In this document: positions 1-11,183 of the stretch, piece after piece | Numbering within the stretch: the stretch's first letter is position 1 | Layout: the number at the start of each line of letters is the position of its first letter | NCBI GenBank assembly: GCA_004123355.1 | Contig: SCHM01000001.1 | Coordinates: forward strand, 5,386,001 to 5,450,000 | Origin: Amphirosellinia nigrospora | Lineage: Eukaryota > Ascomycota > Sordariomycetes > Xylariales > Xylariaceae | Direction: 5' to 3' | Length of the DNA stretch: 64,000 nt | Notes under the pieces: model-generated | What the model was told of the DNA's origin: nothing | What the model saw: the letters and a program-made list of their open reading frames with translations, nothing else | Databases searched by the model: none | Position numbers and translations under genes: made by a program

Positions 1-65
1 AGGACCAGAAGATTGGCATGAAGGCTTTTGCGGAGAAGAAAAAGGCTGAGTGGACTCACCAGTAA
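1..65 (+). CDS. C-terminal end of an enoyl-CoA hydratase/isomerase-family protein (partial)
   Basis: Only the last ~21 codons are in the window (reading from base 3, TAA at 63-65). The tail reads DQKIGMKAFAEKKKAEW followed by THQ. This resembles the end of crotonase-fold enzymes, which commonly close with a D-x-x-E/I-G-M-x-A-F-x-E-K-R/K signature. The crotonase assignment rests on this tail alone; the catalytic part lies to the left of the window. No other family fits as well, but with so few residues the call is tentative. Confidence 0.55.
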   Translation, partial: DQKIGMKAFAEKKKAEWTHQ

Positions 66-2289
66 TGATGAAATAGCGCAATATAAGTAGTTAGCTCCCA
101 GACACTGGGTTGTAAGATCGAACCTTACACGAAATGCGATTAAGATGAATGAATCGAACAAGTACATGCTCTCCAATTCCGTCGAAAATGAAAATAGGGA
201 GAGTGTTCCGGAGTTCGGGTTCCCAAAACAATTACCTCGGCGTCAGTAAGCATGGCACATATGAAAAGGGCCTACGAAGCGGACGGTCGCTTGTGTTAAG
301 GTATATGTACATGATTGTATTTGAAAGTACGAACCGTGATATTCTCCATCTTTAACATGTCTCTTGAAGCCAAAACGATTGTATCTTCTCTTCTAGATCA
401 TAAGACATACTGTACCAGCAGTGTAGCTCTACTACGCGCGCATCGTGCCCCCCCACCGGGCACATAACAAGTAATTCGAGTGCGAGATTCTTTGCGAGGT
501 CTCAGGTTCTGTTTCCTGATTCGCCTAATGTCGTATAGCATACCGAGCCAGCTATTCGAGAGTGGAAGTAGAACAGGGACTGAGGTAGGTAGAGTGAAGT
601 AACACTGTTCAGACGTATAATGTCACAAGGGCCCAGATAGAGGGCTTGGAAATAGTTCAAATCGAATAATAATAAACCAAGGAGCCAAAGTTGCCATGAA
701 GACTTAAGTTTCCATTCTCCAGGCTGGAGGATTTCGTGTTCTCTTATGCTCGAATTTCCTCCTATCTTTCCTACAGCCTCGCGGACATCCGTAGACCTGG
801 ATAGAGAACTGTGTAGCCAGAGTCTGTGTGTCTCGGTAATCAATCTCGGCTTTTGGTGAATAACTGAGATTCAAGAGATTTATATGAATCCGTACGACTT
901 CATTAGCTTTGTAGGGTAGTGTTTAGCGAGCTCCGTGCGAGATCCGTATGACAGCTTTGGCAGAGGCCTGAGCCTTCATTTGTAATCTTTGATGACATAT
1001 ATAGAAATGTATATGCACTTCTGTATTTAGCCTTGACTAGTAATTAGTTAGTTCGAGCGAGCTATTTGGTGTTTAGGGCCAGGGGGATAGCAGAGTATGA
1101 AGATAGTCTGACCTGAGATACTGACTTCTAGAGAAGCGGTCTACGACGATATATCTACTATTGAGATAGTAGCTCTCTAGGAGGCCAGGCGTCCAGGGGC
1201 AGCGTCATTGAATAATTGTCATGGAAAAGTGGATACTGCCAGCCGACTGAAGCTATTCCCAAGGGTATATAGGCCCAAATGGGGATCTTCGGAGGTTAGG
1301 TCTCGTGATCGTACACGCAGGTCTATGTATATAGAGGGCACAGGTCACTCAGACTGCCCTGTGCCCACACACCCAATATATGACTTTTTGACCCCTGTAG
1401 CGATCCGTGAGAATGATTAAGTAGAGAACAAATTCTAATAAGATTCAGACATTCTATATATGTGTAATAGTTCACGATAATAAAAGATGCATGATCTAAG
1501 CAGACAAATTCTACTATACTTTTTCAGGAAAGTTTTCTCTAGCAATGAAAATGCCCAAAGGCCAATCAAAATCAGCCATCCATTCTAAGATATCAGTTCC
1601 AAAATTGGATCATGTCGCTGCCTGGACAGTATCTTTCACCTTAGGCCGTGCGTCATAACTCAGCTCTGTTTAGGAAGCGTAGGTGTAATTATTACAGTAT
1701 TGCACACTCGATATAAAAAAGGTCTCGCTAAGTTATTGTGGCGGAACAGCAGCCAGCCATTTGTCTACATTCAGGGACTATTGAAGCCACAAGCGTATGT
1801 ATCTAGCGTATGATACCCTGCAGACACACCTGTCGGCGATAGCGTCGGTCAATTAACCCAAGACAACATATTTAGGAAGCCTCCCGAGCTACGGCCCGTG
1901 TCCCAAGCGTTAGAAAAGGACCAAGCTGACTGGCGCCCCAGCGACCGCAGATCTGGTTCGCGAATCGCGTCCACTCACATCGTTGGCTTCTGCGGAGGGC
2001 CTCTCCCCATACGTGTAAAGCTGCATAACTGTTACCTACTAGTGTCATGGAGGATGCTTAAATCTCAATTATCTCCGTGGGGTACGGTGGCGAAAGATCA
2101 TTAGTGACCTTTACTCACCGTGATGACGTAGAAGCAGTGAAATATAACAACTAGAACTATTTGCAAAGGGATACTGAGGCGTGGGTATATTATACGCTGG
2201 TAGGACATCTGTCTTTCTTTCTGGAAACGGGATGAATGTGCCTTAATACCTACCACTATTGTATCCAAAAACAGAAATAGGCGCCCACA
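66..2289. other. Intergenic region without recognisable gene
   Basis: About 2.2 kb between the left-edge gene and the peroxidase. Open frames are short (under 115 codons), lack splice-linked continuations and resemble no family I know. The last part holds the promoter of the peroxidase. No tRNA, repeat array or transposon could be identified. Confidence 0.6.
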
Positions 2290-3703
2290 ATGAAAGCCTC
2301 TTCTCTTCTTCTTTCCGCAGTCCTGGAGGCCGGCCGTGTTTCCGCTTTCCCTGCACATTTGTCCGAGGCCTTCCTACATCTTCGTAGCTCGAGCGAGGCT
2401 CAGGCACAAGCCCGTGGCATTTCAGACTGCCCATTTGCAAAGCGGCAGGCCGCGGGCGTGACCCCTCCCTTCAACGCCAAAGAGCAGTACGTGAGCAACA
2501 CTGGCAAACATGCTTTCGTAGCTCCGTCAGCCACAGACCTACGCGGTCCTTGTAAGTGCCTCGTGACGGACCACCTAGTCGTGACTTGAGCTCACAGATT
2601 GGCAGGCCCGGGTCTAAACGCCATGGCGAACCACGGGTACCTCCCCCATAACGGCGTAGGAACCATCGATGATTTCATCAGTGGGACGATGGCGGCTTTT
2701 GGGATGGGTGTTGACCTGGCGACTTTCCTCGCCGTATACGGAGCCGTCTTCGATGGCGATCTCACCTCCTACTCTATCGGTGGTCCTGCACCGTCGCTGC
2801 TTGGGCTCGGTGGACTGCTCGGTGAGCCCACGGGCTTGTCCGGCTCACATAACAAGTACGAGGGCGATACGTCACCTATCCACGGGGATTTATACCAGTA
2901 GTAAGTGATGCGATTTGGCATCTTTTCCCTTTTCTTCTTACCCCGGCTAATACGACCCTAGCGGCAATAATAAACCCCAAGTCTCTCAGTTCGCCGCGCT
3001 ATACGAACTGGGCCAGCAAAATGGCGACTCCGTCGATCTCGACGTTCTGACGCATTTCCGCACAACCCGATTCCAAGAGTCAGTGTCCGAGAACCCATAC
3101 TTCTTCCTGGCGCCCTTCAGCGGTGTTGTCGTCACGTCGGCCGCGTATACTTTCATATACCGGTTCATGGCGAATAAGACGGCCGAGAACCCGATGGGCG
3201 TTCTCAACGGCGAGACGCTCAAGTCCTTCTACGCCATCACTGGCGACTACCCAAACTTTGTCGTAACGCCCGGCCACGAGCGCTTTCCGGACAACTGGTA
3301 TAAGCGCAACGCGCTCGACTATTACACCATCCCGTACCTCGTCGAAGACGCCCTCGCCATGCAGCTGCAACACCCCGAGTTCCTGTCTGTGGGCGGCAAC
3401 ACGGGCAAGGTTAATTCATTTGTCGGCGTCGACCCGGCCAACTTAACGGAGGGTGTGTATAACGCGCCGGACTTGCTGAAGGGGAATAATGCGTTCTGCT
3501 TCGGCACGGAGCTCATCTTGCAAATGGCGCCTTCTCTCTTGTCTGGTCTGTATGATGATATCACCCAGGCCTTGAATACATTAACGTCGGCTGTGACCAA
3601 TGCCACCCAGGGTCTGAGCTGTCCGCAGTTGACGAAGATCGACAAGAGCCAGCTGGGACAGTTCCCTGGTTATACGAAGCTGAGGTCGAATGGCGGGTAT
3701 TAA
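2290..3703 (+). CDS. Secreted heme-thiolate peroxidase (chloroperoxidase/unspecific peroxygenase family)
   Basis: Three exons: 2290-2551, 2606-2900, 2962-3703 (introns 54 and 61 nt with GTAAGT donors), giving 432 aa. The start gives a typical signal peptide (KASSLLLSAVLEAGRVSA, then mature protein). Splicing of exons 1 and 2 recreates the hallmark proximal heme motif, PCPGLNAMANHGYLPHNG, whose Cys is the thiolate ligand of this family (Pfam Peroxidase_2). Exon 2 carries the acidic EGD signature (NKYEGDTSP) used for Mg2+ binding and acid-base catalysis in long peroxygenases. Exon 3 contains the conserved ESVSENPYFF region. Family members use H2O2 to halogenate or oxyfunctionalise organic substrates outside the cell. 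The substrate cannot be inferred. The reading frame is intact throughout. Confidence 0.92.
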
Positions 3704-4291
3704 TCTAGGACATTAGAAATAGTGTAGATAATAAAAAGCTCGAATTTGAACATGAATAAAGTCAGAAGCTACCTACTTAGTATTATTGGTTCTTGGTGCC
3801 CTTGGTGACACAACTACAAGGATCAGTGGGTGGTTCCGTGGGCAGGGGGGTACTGTAGGTACTTAAGTAGGTAATATAGGCAGCTATCTACGGCCTACCT
3901 ACTCTATGTATATATAAGCCTATAAGTACCTAGCATATCATCGAGCTGGGGCTCTAGCACGCGTCTATTCGGCATAGCTCCAGCTAGATAATGCGTACTA
4001 TGGCCGCCTCAGGTGCCGTTTTGTAATTGGCCCTCTGTCGGGCGCACATATGCAGCGCATGGGCATGTGACGATACTGCATATCAGTGAAGGTGGTGTCT
4101 GCTGTACTGCTGTAAGTACTACTGTACCGCTGTATGTAGGCCAGGTACATGTGCTCCACGCACCACCGCCACTAAAGCTGACCACTTGTCCATGCATCAG
4201 AGACTCTTCGTTTCCAAATAAGATATCATTGAAACATAAATATATATAATTTGTGAGGCCACTCCAGCGCATTTTCTGCTAGAGAGCAGCT
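3704..4291. other. Intergenic region with promoter of the RING gene
   Basis: About 590 bp, AT-rich, with several short TAGGTA/TACCTA words. No coding potential beyond ~85 codons and nothing conserved is visible. Confidence 0.6.
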
Positions 4292-7200
4292 ATGGCGACC
4301 ACACGATCGGGGGTCGATTTAGAGAAAGAGTTGAATTGCTCGGTAAGCACTTGAACCTTATATGTATGCGATATGGTGGGAGGGGGGGGGAGTGTGTACC
4401 CTTCTACCTCCTCAGGTTCCAATTCTAGGTTTAATGTTGCAAGGCGCAACTGGCTAACTAGATGTATGTGTAATTACCTGTGTAGATCTGCACCGAGCTC
4501 CTGTTCCAACCTTTGACGCTTCTCGATTGTCTACACACTTTCTGCGGCTCTTGTCTGAGAGGACTGTTCGAGTGGCAGAAGATATCCGCCGAGACCTCCC
4601 CGACCCCTCCTCCTTCTGGCGCCAACATCTTTACCTGCCCAGCATGTCGCGCACCCGTCCGCGACACGCGCCGCAATGCGACCGTCACGAGCCTCCTCGA
4701 CATATTTCTGGCCTCGAACCCTGAGAAGGCCAAGTCGGAGGCAGAACAAGAGGAACTGCGCCAGAAGTACAAGCCCGGGGACAATGTTCTTCCTCAGGTT
4801 CGTCTACCTGAGCGGTCTGCCGAGGAGCGCCGGGCAGACCAGTTGGAACGGCAGATGATAGAGCAGGCACGAGAGATGAGTCTGCGTGATGCTGGCGTTG
4901 AATCCTCCTCGCGAGGGCACCGCCAACAGAGCCGGTCCGAGGGGGATGGCAGGAGTAGGGTAGAGCGGGATGCCAGCCGAGACACGCGACACCGACCGCG
5001 ACGGGAAGAGGAGCATAGACACCGAGCCGGCTCAACCGGCATGCTGCATCCCGAATCAATGTCTTCCGATGAGCGGCGTCGGCGACGTAGCGAGTCACGG
5101 CATCGAACTGATTCTCGACCTCAACAGCCGGCCCGCGACTCGTCATCCGCGAGAGCAAGGCATGTCGAGCACCAGTCGTCTATAAGATCATTGATCAGCT
5201 CCTCAAATGTAGACTCGAGGGATCTGGAACGTGAGATTGACGAATTCGCCCGCCAGATACAGGAAGAGGGTTTGCTCGACGGCTTAGACCTTGATAACCT
5301 CGATCTAACCCAGAATGACGAGCTAAGTCGTAAGATTACTGAGGCGTATCGGAGACGCCAGAGGGAGCGGTCGCAGACGGAGCCTACGAGAAGAGGCAAT
5401 ACAGCTGCCCCATCGAGCCGATCACAGACCTCACTACTTACGCCACGACCCACCGCCGCGGACACTCTGCGCCCTGGTAGTAGGCAGAGGTCAAGTTCTG
5501 CATACTCACCTAGAGATTCGAGTGTAGGAAGTCAAGTGAATGGTCGTAGTCGCCCTCCTATCACATCTACACGCTTAGATGTCGATAGCGATTACGAAAG
5601 GCATCGAAGAAGGAGGACGTCATCTGGCGCCAGGAGTGCAACCGATCCCATTCGACCGAGTACAGCTGAGGTACGCCCGGCAGCACGGTCTCAGACAGAT
5701 TTAACTCTACGTTCCCTGAGCTCTGACCCATCTAATCGTCGACCCTCTATCGTAGATGGACGAAGTTCTAGCACCCAGCAGAAAATCCTTCAAGGGCTCC
5801 ACCAACAAGTGAACAGCCTGGCAATGGTACGAGAGATTTGTCTTTCAGCGAACGAGCTTCAGCTACAGCGCAAGGATCGCAAAGCCCCATTCCTCAACCT
5901 CTATTTTCGCCTACCGATGACTCTGGAGGCGAGCGCACTAAGCGACGACAGAGGCCCTCTAGTTTAATCGTGCCTCACAGTCCGCTTCCTAGCCTTGGGT
6001 TGATACCTTCACCCACTCATCGAACACATCACCAACGGACACGTTCACAATTCTACCAGGAACCATCCATCACATGTTCACGGTGCCAGCGGTCTCATAT
6101 AGAGTATGAATTGCACTACAATTGCGCGAAATGTTCTGGTGGCGAGTGGAATATCTGCTTGAAATGTTATAGGAAGGAAAAGGGTGTCGACATTGGTTTG
6201 GGTTGGGTATGCAGCTTTCAAAAAATGGGAGCGGCAGCGTGCTACAGTCGACTATCCCCTTGAACCACCGCATCTACTCACTGCGAACCGTTATCTTCCA
6301 CCTCAGTCCACACCCGGCGGGGCCGAAGGCCGCAAGACACTCACAACAGAGGATCCGGCGAACCGCCTCGAAAGCGGCATGTTCTGTGCGCGCTGCAGTG
6401 TCTGGGTTAACGAGTGCTATTGGCGATGTGATGCGTGTAATGAAGGGGACTGGGGTTTTTGTAACCTCTGTGTGAACCAGGGATATGCTTGCACACACCC
6501 TTTACTCCCCTTGACGTATGTGTCACCGCCTTCCTCGCCTTCGCCTCTCCCTTCTCCCGTTTTACCTCACTCCGGCACCACTCCCCTGGGAGCCCTGGAC
6601 CAAAACAAGGGCTAAAACATAGTCGGCCGCGCTCGGCAACACTCTTCAAGGGCCCCAATGCTATGAACATTGGCAATTTTAGACCACTGACATTTATGAC
6701 AACATGTGATGTATGTCGACGCTCTATACCGCCTTCTGACCGTCGATATCATTGTGGCGCGTGCACAAGCACTATTATTCCAGAGACACAGCCCGGTGAC
6801 TACGATATTTGCTTCGATTGTTATGATGACCTCGTGGGAGATGGGCGTCTTTCGGCTGATAATGGTCCCGTAGGTTGGCGCGATGTTTGAACGGCCATCG
6901 CATGAGCATTGTTGGCTTTATTGAGGATAAAGGGGGGCAGAAGCGTGTGATCCTACGCGATATCGTTGGTGGAAGTGGACTTTCAGTTGAGACCTACGAG
7001 AACGACCAGACTCTTCAAAGATGGTGCTGGTATGCTGAAGGTTCAAAAGCACAACGTCTCACGACCGTCGACGTAGCTGCTAGTCCACCCGAGCAGCAGC
7101 AACGACATGACTTCCCTCCAGATGGCGGAGCTGGTCTAAGAGGAGCTGCTGCATGGTCATGGTACCCAGCATCCGACGCGAATGACGAGCTGATGTTTCC

Positions 7201-7312
7201 GCGAGGGGCTGAAGTACGTGAGATTGAGGATGTTAATGGGGATTGGTGTTTTGGATCTTATATGGGCGCTAAAGGACTATTTCCTACGCCATACGTGAGG
7301 GTCAATTCGTAG
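4292..7312 (+). CDS. RING finger protein with three ZZ-like zinc fingers and a C-terminal SH3 domain
   Basis: Exon 1 is 4292-4342; intron 4343-4485; the rest begins at 4486. The splice joins the first RING cysteines (NCS/ICTELL). The RING is C3HC4: ICTEL, then DCLHTFCGSC, then CPAC, residues ~16-70, which suggests E3 ubiquitin ligase activity. An Arg/Ser-rich disordered stretch of ~400 residues follows. Then come three Cys-rich ZZ-like modules (CSRCQRS..CAKC..CLKC; FCARC..CDACNEG..CNLC; TCDVCRR..CGAC..CFDCYDD) and a C-terminal SH3-like segment (GAEVREIEDVNGDWCFG, then GLFP). The frame breaks about five times: near 5782, at 6182-6184, at 6205-6207, between 6550 and 6630, and near 6870. Each break is equivalent to one missing base; five added bases give a length divisible by three (~960 aa). 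The first break could instead be an intron (5671-5771, GTACGC...TTCTAG). Substrates are unknown. Confidence 0.8.
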
Positions 7313-7940
7313 CTTGTAAAAGCGATATATCCAACTATATTCAGTCTGTCTGACCTCATATTATATCGAGAGAATGGTAACTTCGTAGATGGAATTTGAC
7401 TTGTTTAGAACTCTTCTGCTAAGCTAGCGATGTAGCTAATTTTCTGTCATTTGTACCTTGCTTAGCATTTCTCTTACTGCTATCAACTAATTGTTATTTT
7501 CATGTATTCTTGATATTAGGTAAACTAGTAGAACAGGGGTTATAGGTCTCGTCGTCTCTGTCGTACTTGCCCTGAAATAGAAGCAGCTTTTCCCCTAGTC
7601 TATTCGTTAGAACAATATTAGATTTATCAGCATCGATATTTAATCCAAGCACATAATCGCTAGTCGGCTGCAATATCAAACCATTTCGCCGTAGTTTCCG
7701 GCAATGGCGTGATCTGAGAGCCGGCGGCTCGGAAGAGAAACAGGTGGTGGCGGGTCCGGGAACTCCAGATTCGAAACGACCCCACCAAAATTCCACAAGG
7801 AACTAAGGAACGACTTAATAAGCTAATGAGCTCTCATGTTTATGAATGAATTCATGATATCGTGGCCGTAACTACCGGAGCTATTCAATTCGCCTCGACG
7901 TCGTCGAAATTCTTATTTGCATCCCCCCCACCTAGAAATC
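7313..7940. other. Intergenic region, 5' side of the cysteine synthase gene
   Basis: About 630 bp. A 98-codon open frame on the minus strand (7500-7796) shows no recognisable domain or splice extension and is probably chance. No repeats or RNA genes seen. Confidence 0.55.
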
Positions 7941-9312
7941 ATGTTCCGCCACAGCGTCCGGCGGTTCGCGACGACGGCCGCGCGTAGAGCCGTTGCGCCT
8001 GCGGCTGCTCATGAGCCCAGCGCTCACACGCTCGCCGTCTCCAAGGCGCAGGGTATCGCGAAGGGGCTTACTGGAGGTATGTTGGACTGTACATCTCGAT
8101 TTGATCTGAAAACACTCCGTGTTCATGTACGCTATGACGCTACGTTTTCTATCTCAAGATTACTAAGACTAGCACTCTGCTCATGGTATTTGACTCACGA
8201 GTGCTCGTCCGAGCTGTGACGAATACACGATACTCTACGACATCCTTTTCATTTAATGAAAATAATCTCCCTAGTCATTTCATTCAGACATTCCCACTGA
8301 CACATCAAATCCCAGCCATCGGCAACACGCCTCTGATCAGACTGAACAAGCTCTCCTCGGAGACGGGGTGCAACGTCCTCGGCAAGGCCGAGTTCATGAA
8401 CCCGGGCGGATCCGTCAAGGACCGGGCGGCGCTCTACGTCGTCAAGGACGCCGAGGAGCGCGGGCTGCTGAAGCCGGGCGGCACCGTGGTGGAGGGGACG
8501 GCGGGCAACACGGGGATCGGGCTGGCGCACGTGTGCCGGTCGCGCGGGTACAAGCTAGTCATCTACATGCCGAACACGCAGTCGCAGGGCAAGATCGACC
8601 TGCTCCGCCTCCTCGGCGCCGAGGTGTACCCCGTGCCCGCCGTGGCCTTCGACAACCCGGACAACTACAACCACCAGGCCCGCCGGCACGCCGAGCGGCT
8701 GGACAACGCCGTGTGGACGAACCAGTTCGACAACACGGCGAACCGCCGCGCGCACATCGAGACGACGGGCCCCGAGATCTGGGCGCAGACGGCCGGCGAC
8801 GTCGACGCCTTCACGTGCGCCACGGGGACCGCCGGCACGCTGGCGGGCATCACGCGGTACCTGAAGGACGTGTCGGGCGGCCGGGTCAAGAGCTACCTCG
8901 CGGACCCGCCGGGGTCGGTGCTGCACTCGTACATCCAGTCCGGGGGCAAGCTGGCGGAGCGCAGCGGCGGCAGCATCACCGAGGGATAGGGCAGGGGCGG
9001 ATCACGGAGAACCTGGCGCCCGACATCGGGCTGCTGGACGGCAGCCTGCACATCTCGGACGAGAAGAGCATCGAGATGGTCTACCGCTGCCTCGACGAGG
9101 AGGGCGTCTATCTGGGCGCCAGCAGCGCGCTGAACGTCGTCGCTGCGAAGGAGGTCGCCGAGCTCCTGGGCCCGGGACACACCGTCGTCACGATGCTCTG
9201 CGATGGCGCGTATAGATATGCAGATCGCCTGTTCTCGAGGAAGTGGCTCGAGAGCAAGAATCTGCTGGGCGCCATCCCGAAACATCTAGAGAAGTATATC
9301 GTCTTGGCATAG
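7941..9312 (+). CDS. Cysteine synthase (O-acetylserine sulfhydrylase-like), probably mitochondrial
   Basis: Exons 7941-8076 and 8316-9312 with a 239-nt intron (GTATGT...CCCAG). The first exon encodes an Arg/Ala-rich presequence ([15 protein letters not shown]) typical of mitochondrial import. The body is a fold-type II PLP enzyme. [12 protein letters not shown] holds the PLP lysine, [14 protein letters not shown] binds substrate, and [11 protein letters not shown] is the PLP-phosphate loop. It matches the fungal branch of cysteine synthases that also contains yeast YGR012W. The expected reaction is O-acetylserine (or related substrate) plus sulfide to cysteine. One base is missing in the GGG run at 8983-8985: the upstream frame stops at once, while the -1 frame continues with [15 protein letters not shown], exactly the expected sequence. 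With one base added the length is 377 aa. The central exon is markedly GC-rich compared with its neighbours. Confidence 0.9.
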
Positions 9313-9600
9313 ATGTGGCCTCAGGGGCTTAAGTTGATAAAAATTATACTATTGCGCCTCTTATGACTTCATCGAGCCCAGTATATCAAGTATAAGCAGA
9401 GACGAGTTCACGTGCTATAGAGGATACCCGCCAGGTGTCCGGCCTGTACTAAATAGGAGACCTGATCGACTAGATCTCTTTGTATATATCGCATTGTTAT
9501 ACATCTATTTGTATGTACAGCAAATGGGGATTTCGTTAGGGCGGTTGATATTACAACAAGTGTGCTCACGTCCCGCATAGGCGTGTCCTCTCTCTCCCGC

Positions 9601-10819
9601 TTAGGCACCGTAAAACTTCTTGTATACATTTATGCCCCTGATTTCCTGTGGAGCGATAGCATTGCGCGCTTCCTGAATCTCTACAACTAGCGTATCGCGC
9701 CGTGTCTGTAGCTGGCCCGCAAGCTCGGGCTTGACAACCTTGATGGCAGTTTCAAGGCCGTGTAATAGTGGGGTAGCCATAGCAAGGTATTTGTTGGGTT
9801 GGTTCAAATAGCCCATCTTGGTAGGGTCCGCGTAGAGCTCAGCGGGCTGCACCTCCTTCAATTTCTTATCCTTAGGCCACACGGTCACGACGTCCCGCGC
9901 GAGCTTGTGCACATTGTCCAGGAGTTCCTCGCCGGCGTCGTGCCGCGCCGCCAGCACGGCAGCCAGGTGCAGCGGCGCGAGTAGCACCATAGGGTCGCGG
10001 TACATGGCAAGCTCCCCGGGCACGAGGGGTCGTTCTTCAAGCGCTTAGGCTGGTGTGCTTTCTCGTGGAGCATCTCGATGATTATCTCAGCCTGCCGTAG
10101 GGCCTTCCGTGTCTTGGCCTCGTCCCAGTCGGCGTCGATGGCCTTCAACTGCACAAAGTGGAGCGCCTCCATGACCTTCTCGCTAGTGTTAAGCGCATAT
10201 CCGGTAGTTCGCACATTACGCGCACAGCTAATAATGTCGTAGATACGGCCCTTGAAGCCGATAATGCGTATGATTTTGCTGTAGAAGTCGTCGGATAACT
10301 TGCGGCGGCTGTGAAGGATGCCCTCGAAAAGCGGTTTTAGGTTGATAAAGTCGCTGCTCGTTTCGAATTGCCGGATGGCAGCCGTCAAGCTGTTGGTGGT
10401 GTCGGGGATGTCGGTCATGGGGTTCTGCCAGCGGAACTTGATGACCTCGTCGTCGATCTCTATGGTGATAGGGTCGGCCTGTAGTCTCTTTGCCCACTTG
10501 CTCGAGTATATTTTCTTGCGCTGCACCCTAGGTAGATATGATGGTAGGATGATCTTGTAGCGGATGTCGTTCAGGAGGGCGTCGAGTTGGGGAGATGAGG
10601 TGGGTGTGAAGTGCGCGATGTTCGCTGCTTCTCGGTTAGCCTATGGTCCCAGTCCAGCCCAGTCCAGGGGGCCGATCCGTCTACACAGGATATTCTCGTA
10701 CCGCTTCTTTGGGGCGTGGATGTGAAGCTCCGGTGCTGCTGGTTGACTATCCTCCTCGCCGTGGCCTCGAGTGCGCCATTGGCGACGCATACGGCGCCCA
10801 GCACCGATTTTCTCGACAT
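9601..10819 (-). CDS. Mitochondrial protein of unknown function (helical; divergent partner of bL19)
   Basis: The start at 10819 gives a basic presequence (SRKSVLGAVCVANGALEATA, later ending HRSFTSTPQR), the style of a mitochondrial targeting peptide. The rest is largely helical. It includes a segment SKIIRIIGFKGRIYDIISCA that recalls a PPR-type helix pair, but I do not recognise a named family. Two single-base losses break the frame: one near 10630-10640 and one in the G run at 10026-10029 (CCCC on the coding strand where CCCCC is expected). With both repaired the length is 406 aa. It shares a 364-bp promoter with the mitoribosomal bL19 gene, which hints at a role in mitochondrial translation. 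That is inference from context only. Confidence 0.75.
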
Positions 10820-10868
10820 GGTGCCCTCAATCGGATGAACCTCTTTCCTACAACTCTACCGGCCCGAA

Positions 10869-10903
<35 letters not shown>

Positions 10904-11183
10904 GGGTGAAGTTGTGTATATCGTCGTAAATGGCCGGCGATAAAAGTTTCCAGTGGCTATTCCATCCAACACGCTAAGCCATACGTCTAGCCCGACTGGG
11001 TTTAGACCAGCCAGCCCACTACCTAGGTAGGTGCGGGGGAGCGGTTGGAGCATAACCCACACGCAATAATGTTTCTCCACTCTATCAATCGGACGCTAGG
11101 CCCCTGTATTTTTGTGAGGACCTACCTATGTCAAAGATTAATCTCGAGCCATCGACAGACACCAACAACCCGCTCACCTCACC
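10820..11183. promoter_or_regulatory. Divergent promoter region between two mitochondrial-protein genes
   Basis: The 364-bp interval separates the start codons of the minus-strand mitochondrial gene (10819) and bL19 (11184). It contains a GT microsatellite and the palindromic word ACCTAGGTAGGT at 11021-11032. No specific factor site can be assigned. Confidence 0.5.
10869..10903 (+). repeat. (GT)n microsatellite
   Basis: Twelve perfect GT units (10869-10892) followed by imperfect GTAT/GTGT units to about 10903, in the divergent promoter. The tract could form Z-DNA and is likely length-polymorphic. Confidence 0.95.

Noticed and set aside
7500-7796. 98-codon open frame (-) between the RING and cysteine synthase genes
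   Set aside because: No family resemblance and no continuation beyond the frame.
8368-8985. Long alternative frame across the cysteine synthase exon (Arg/Gly/Ala-rich)
   Set aside because: It is the shadow of the GC-rich coding frame. Only the part after the indel (after ~8985) is real.
10318-10560. Plus-strand open frame opposite the mitochondrial protein gene
   Set aside because: Antisense shadow of the minus-strand gene.
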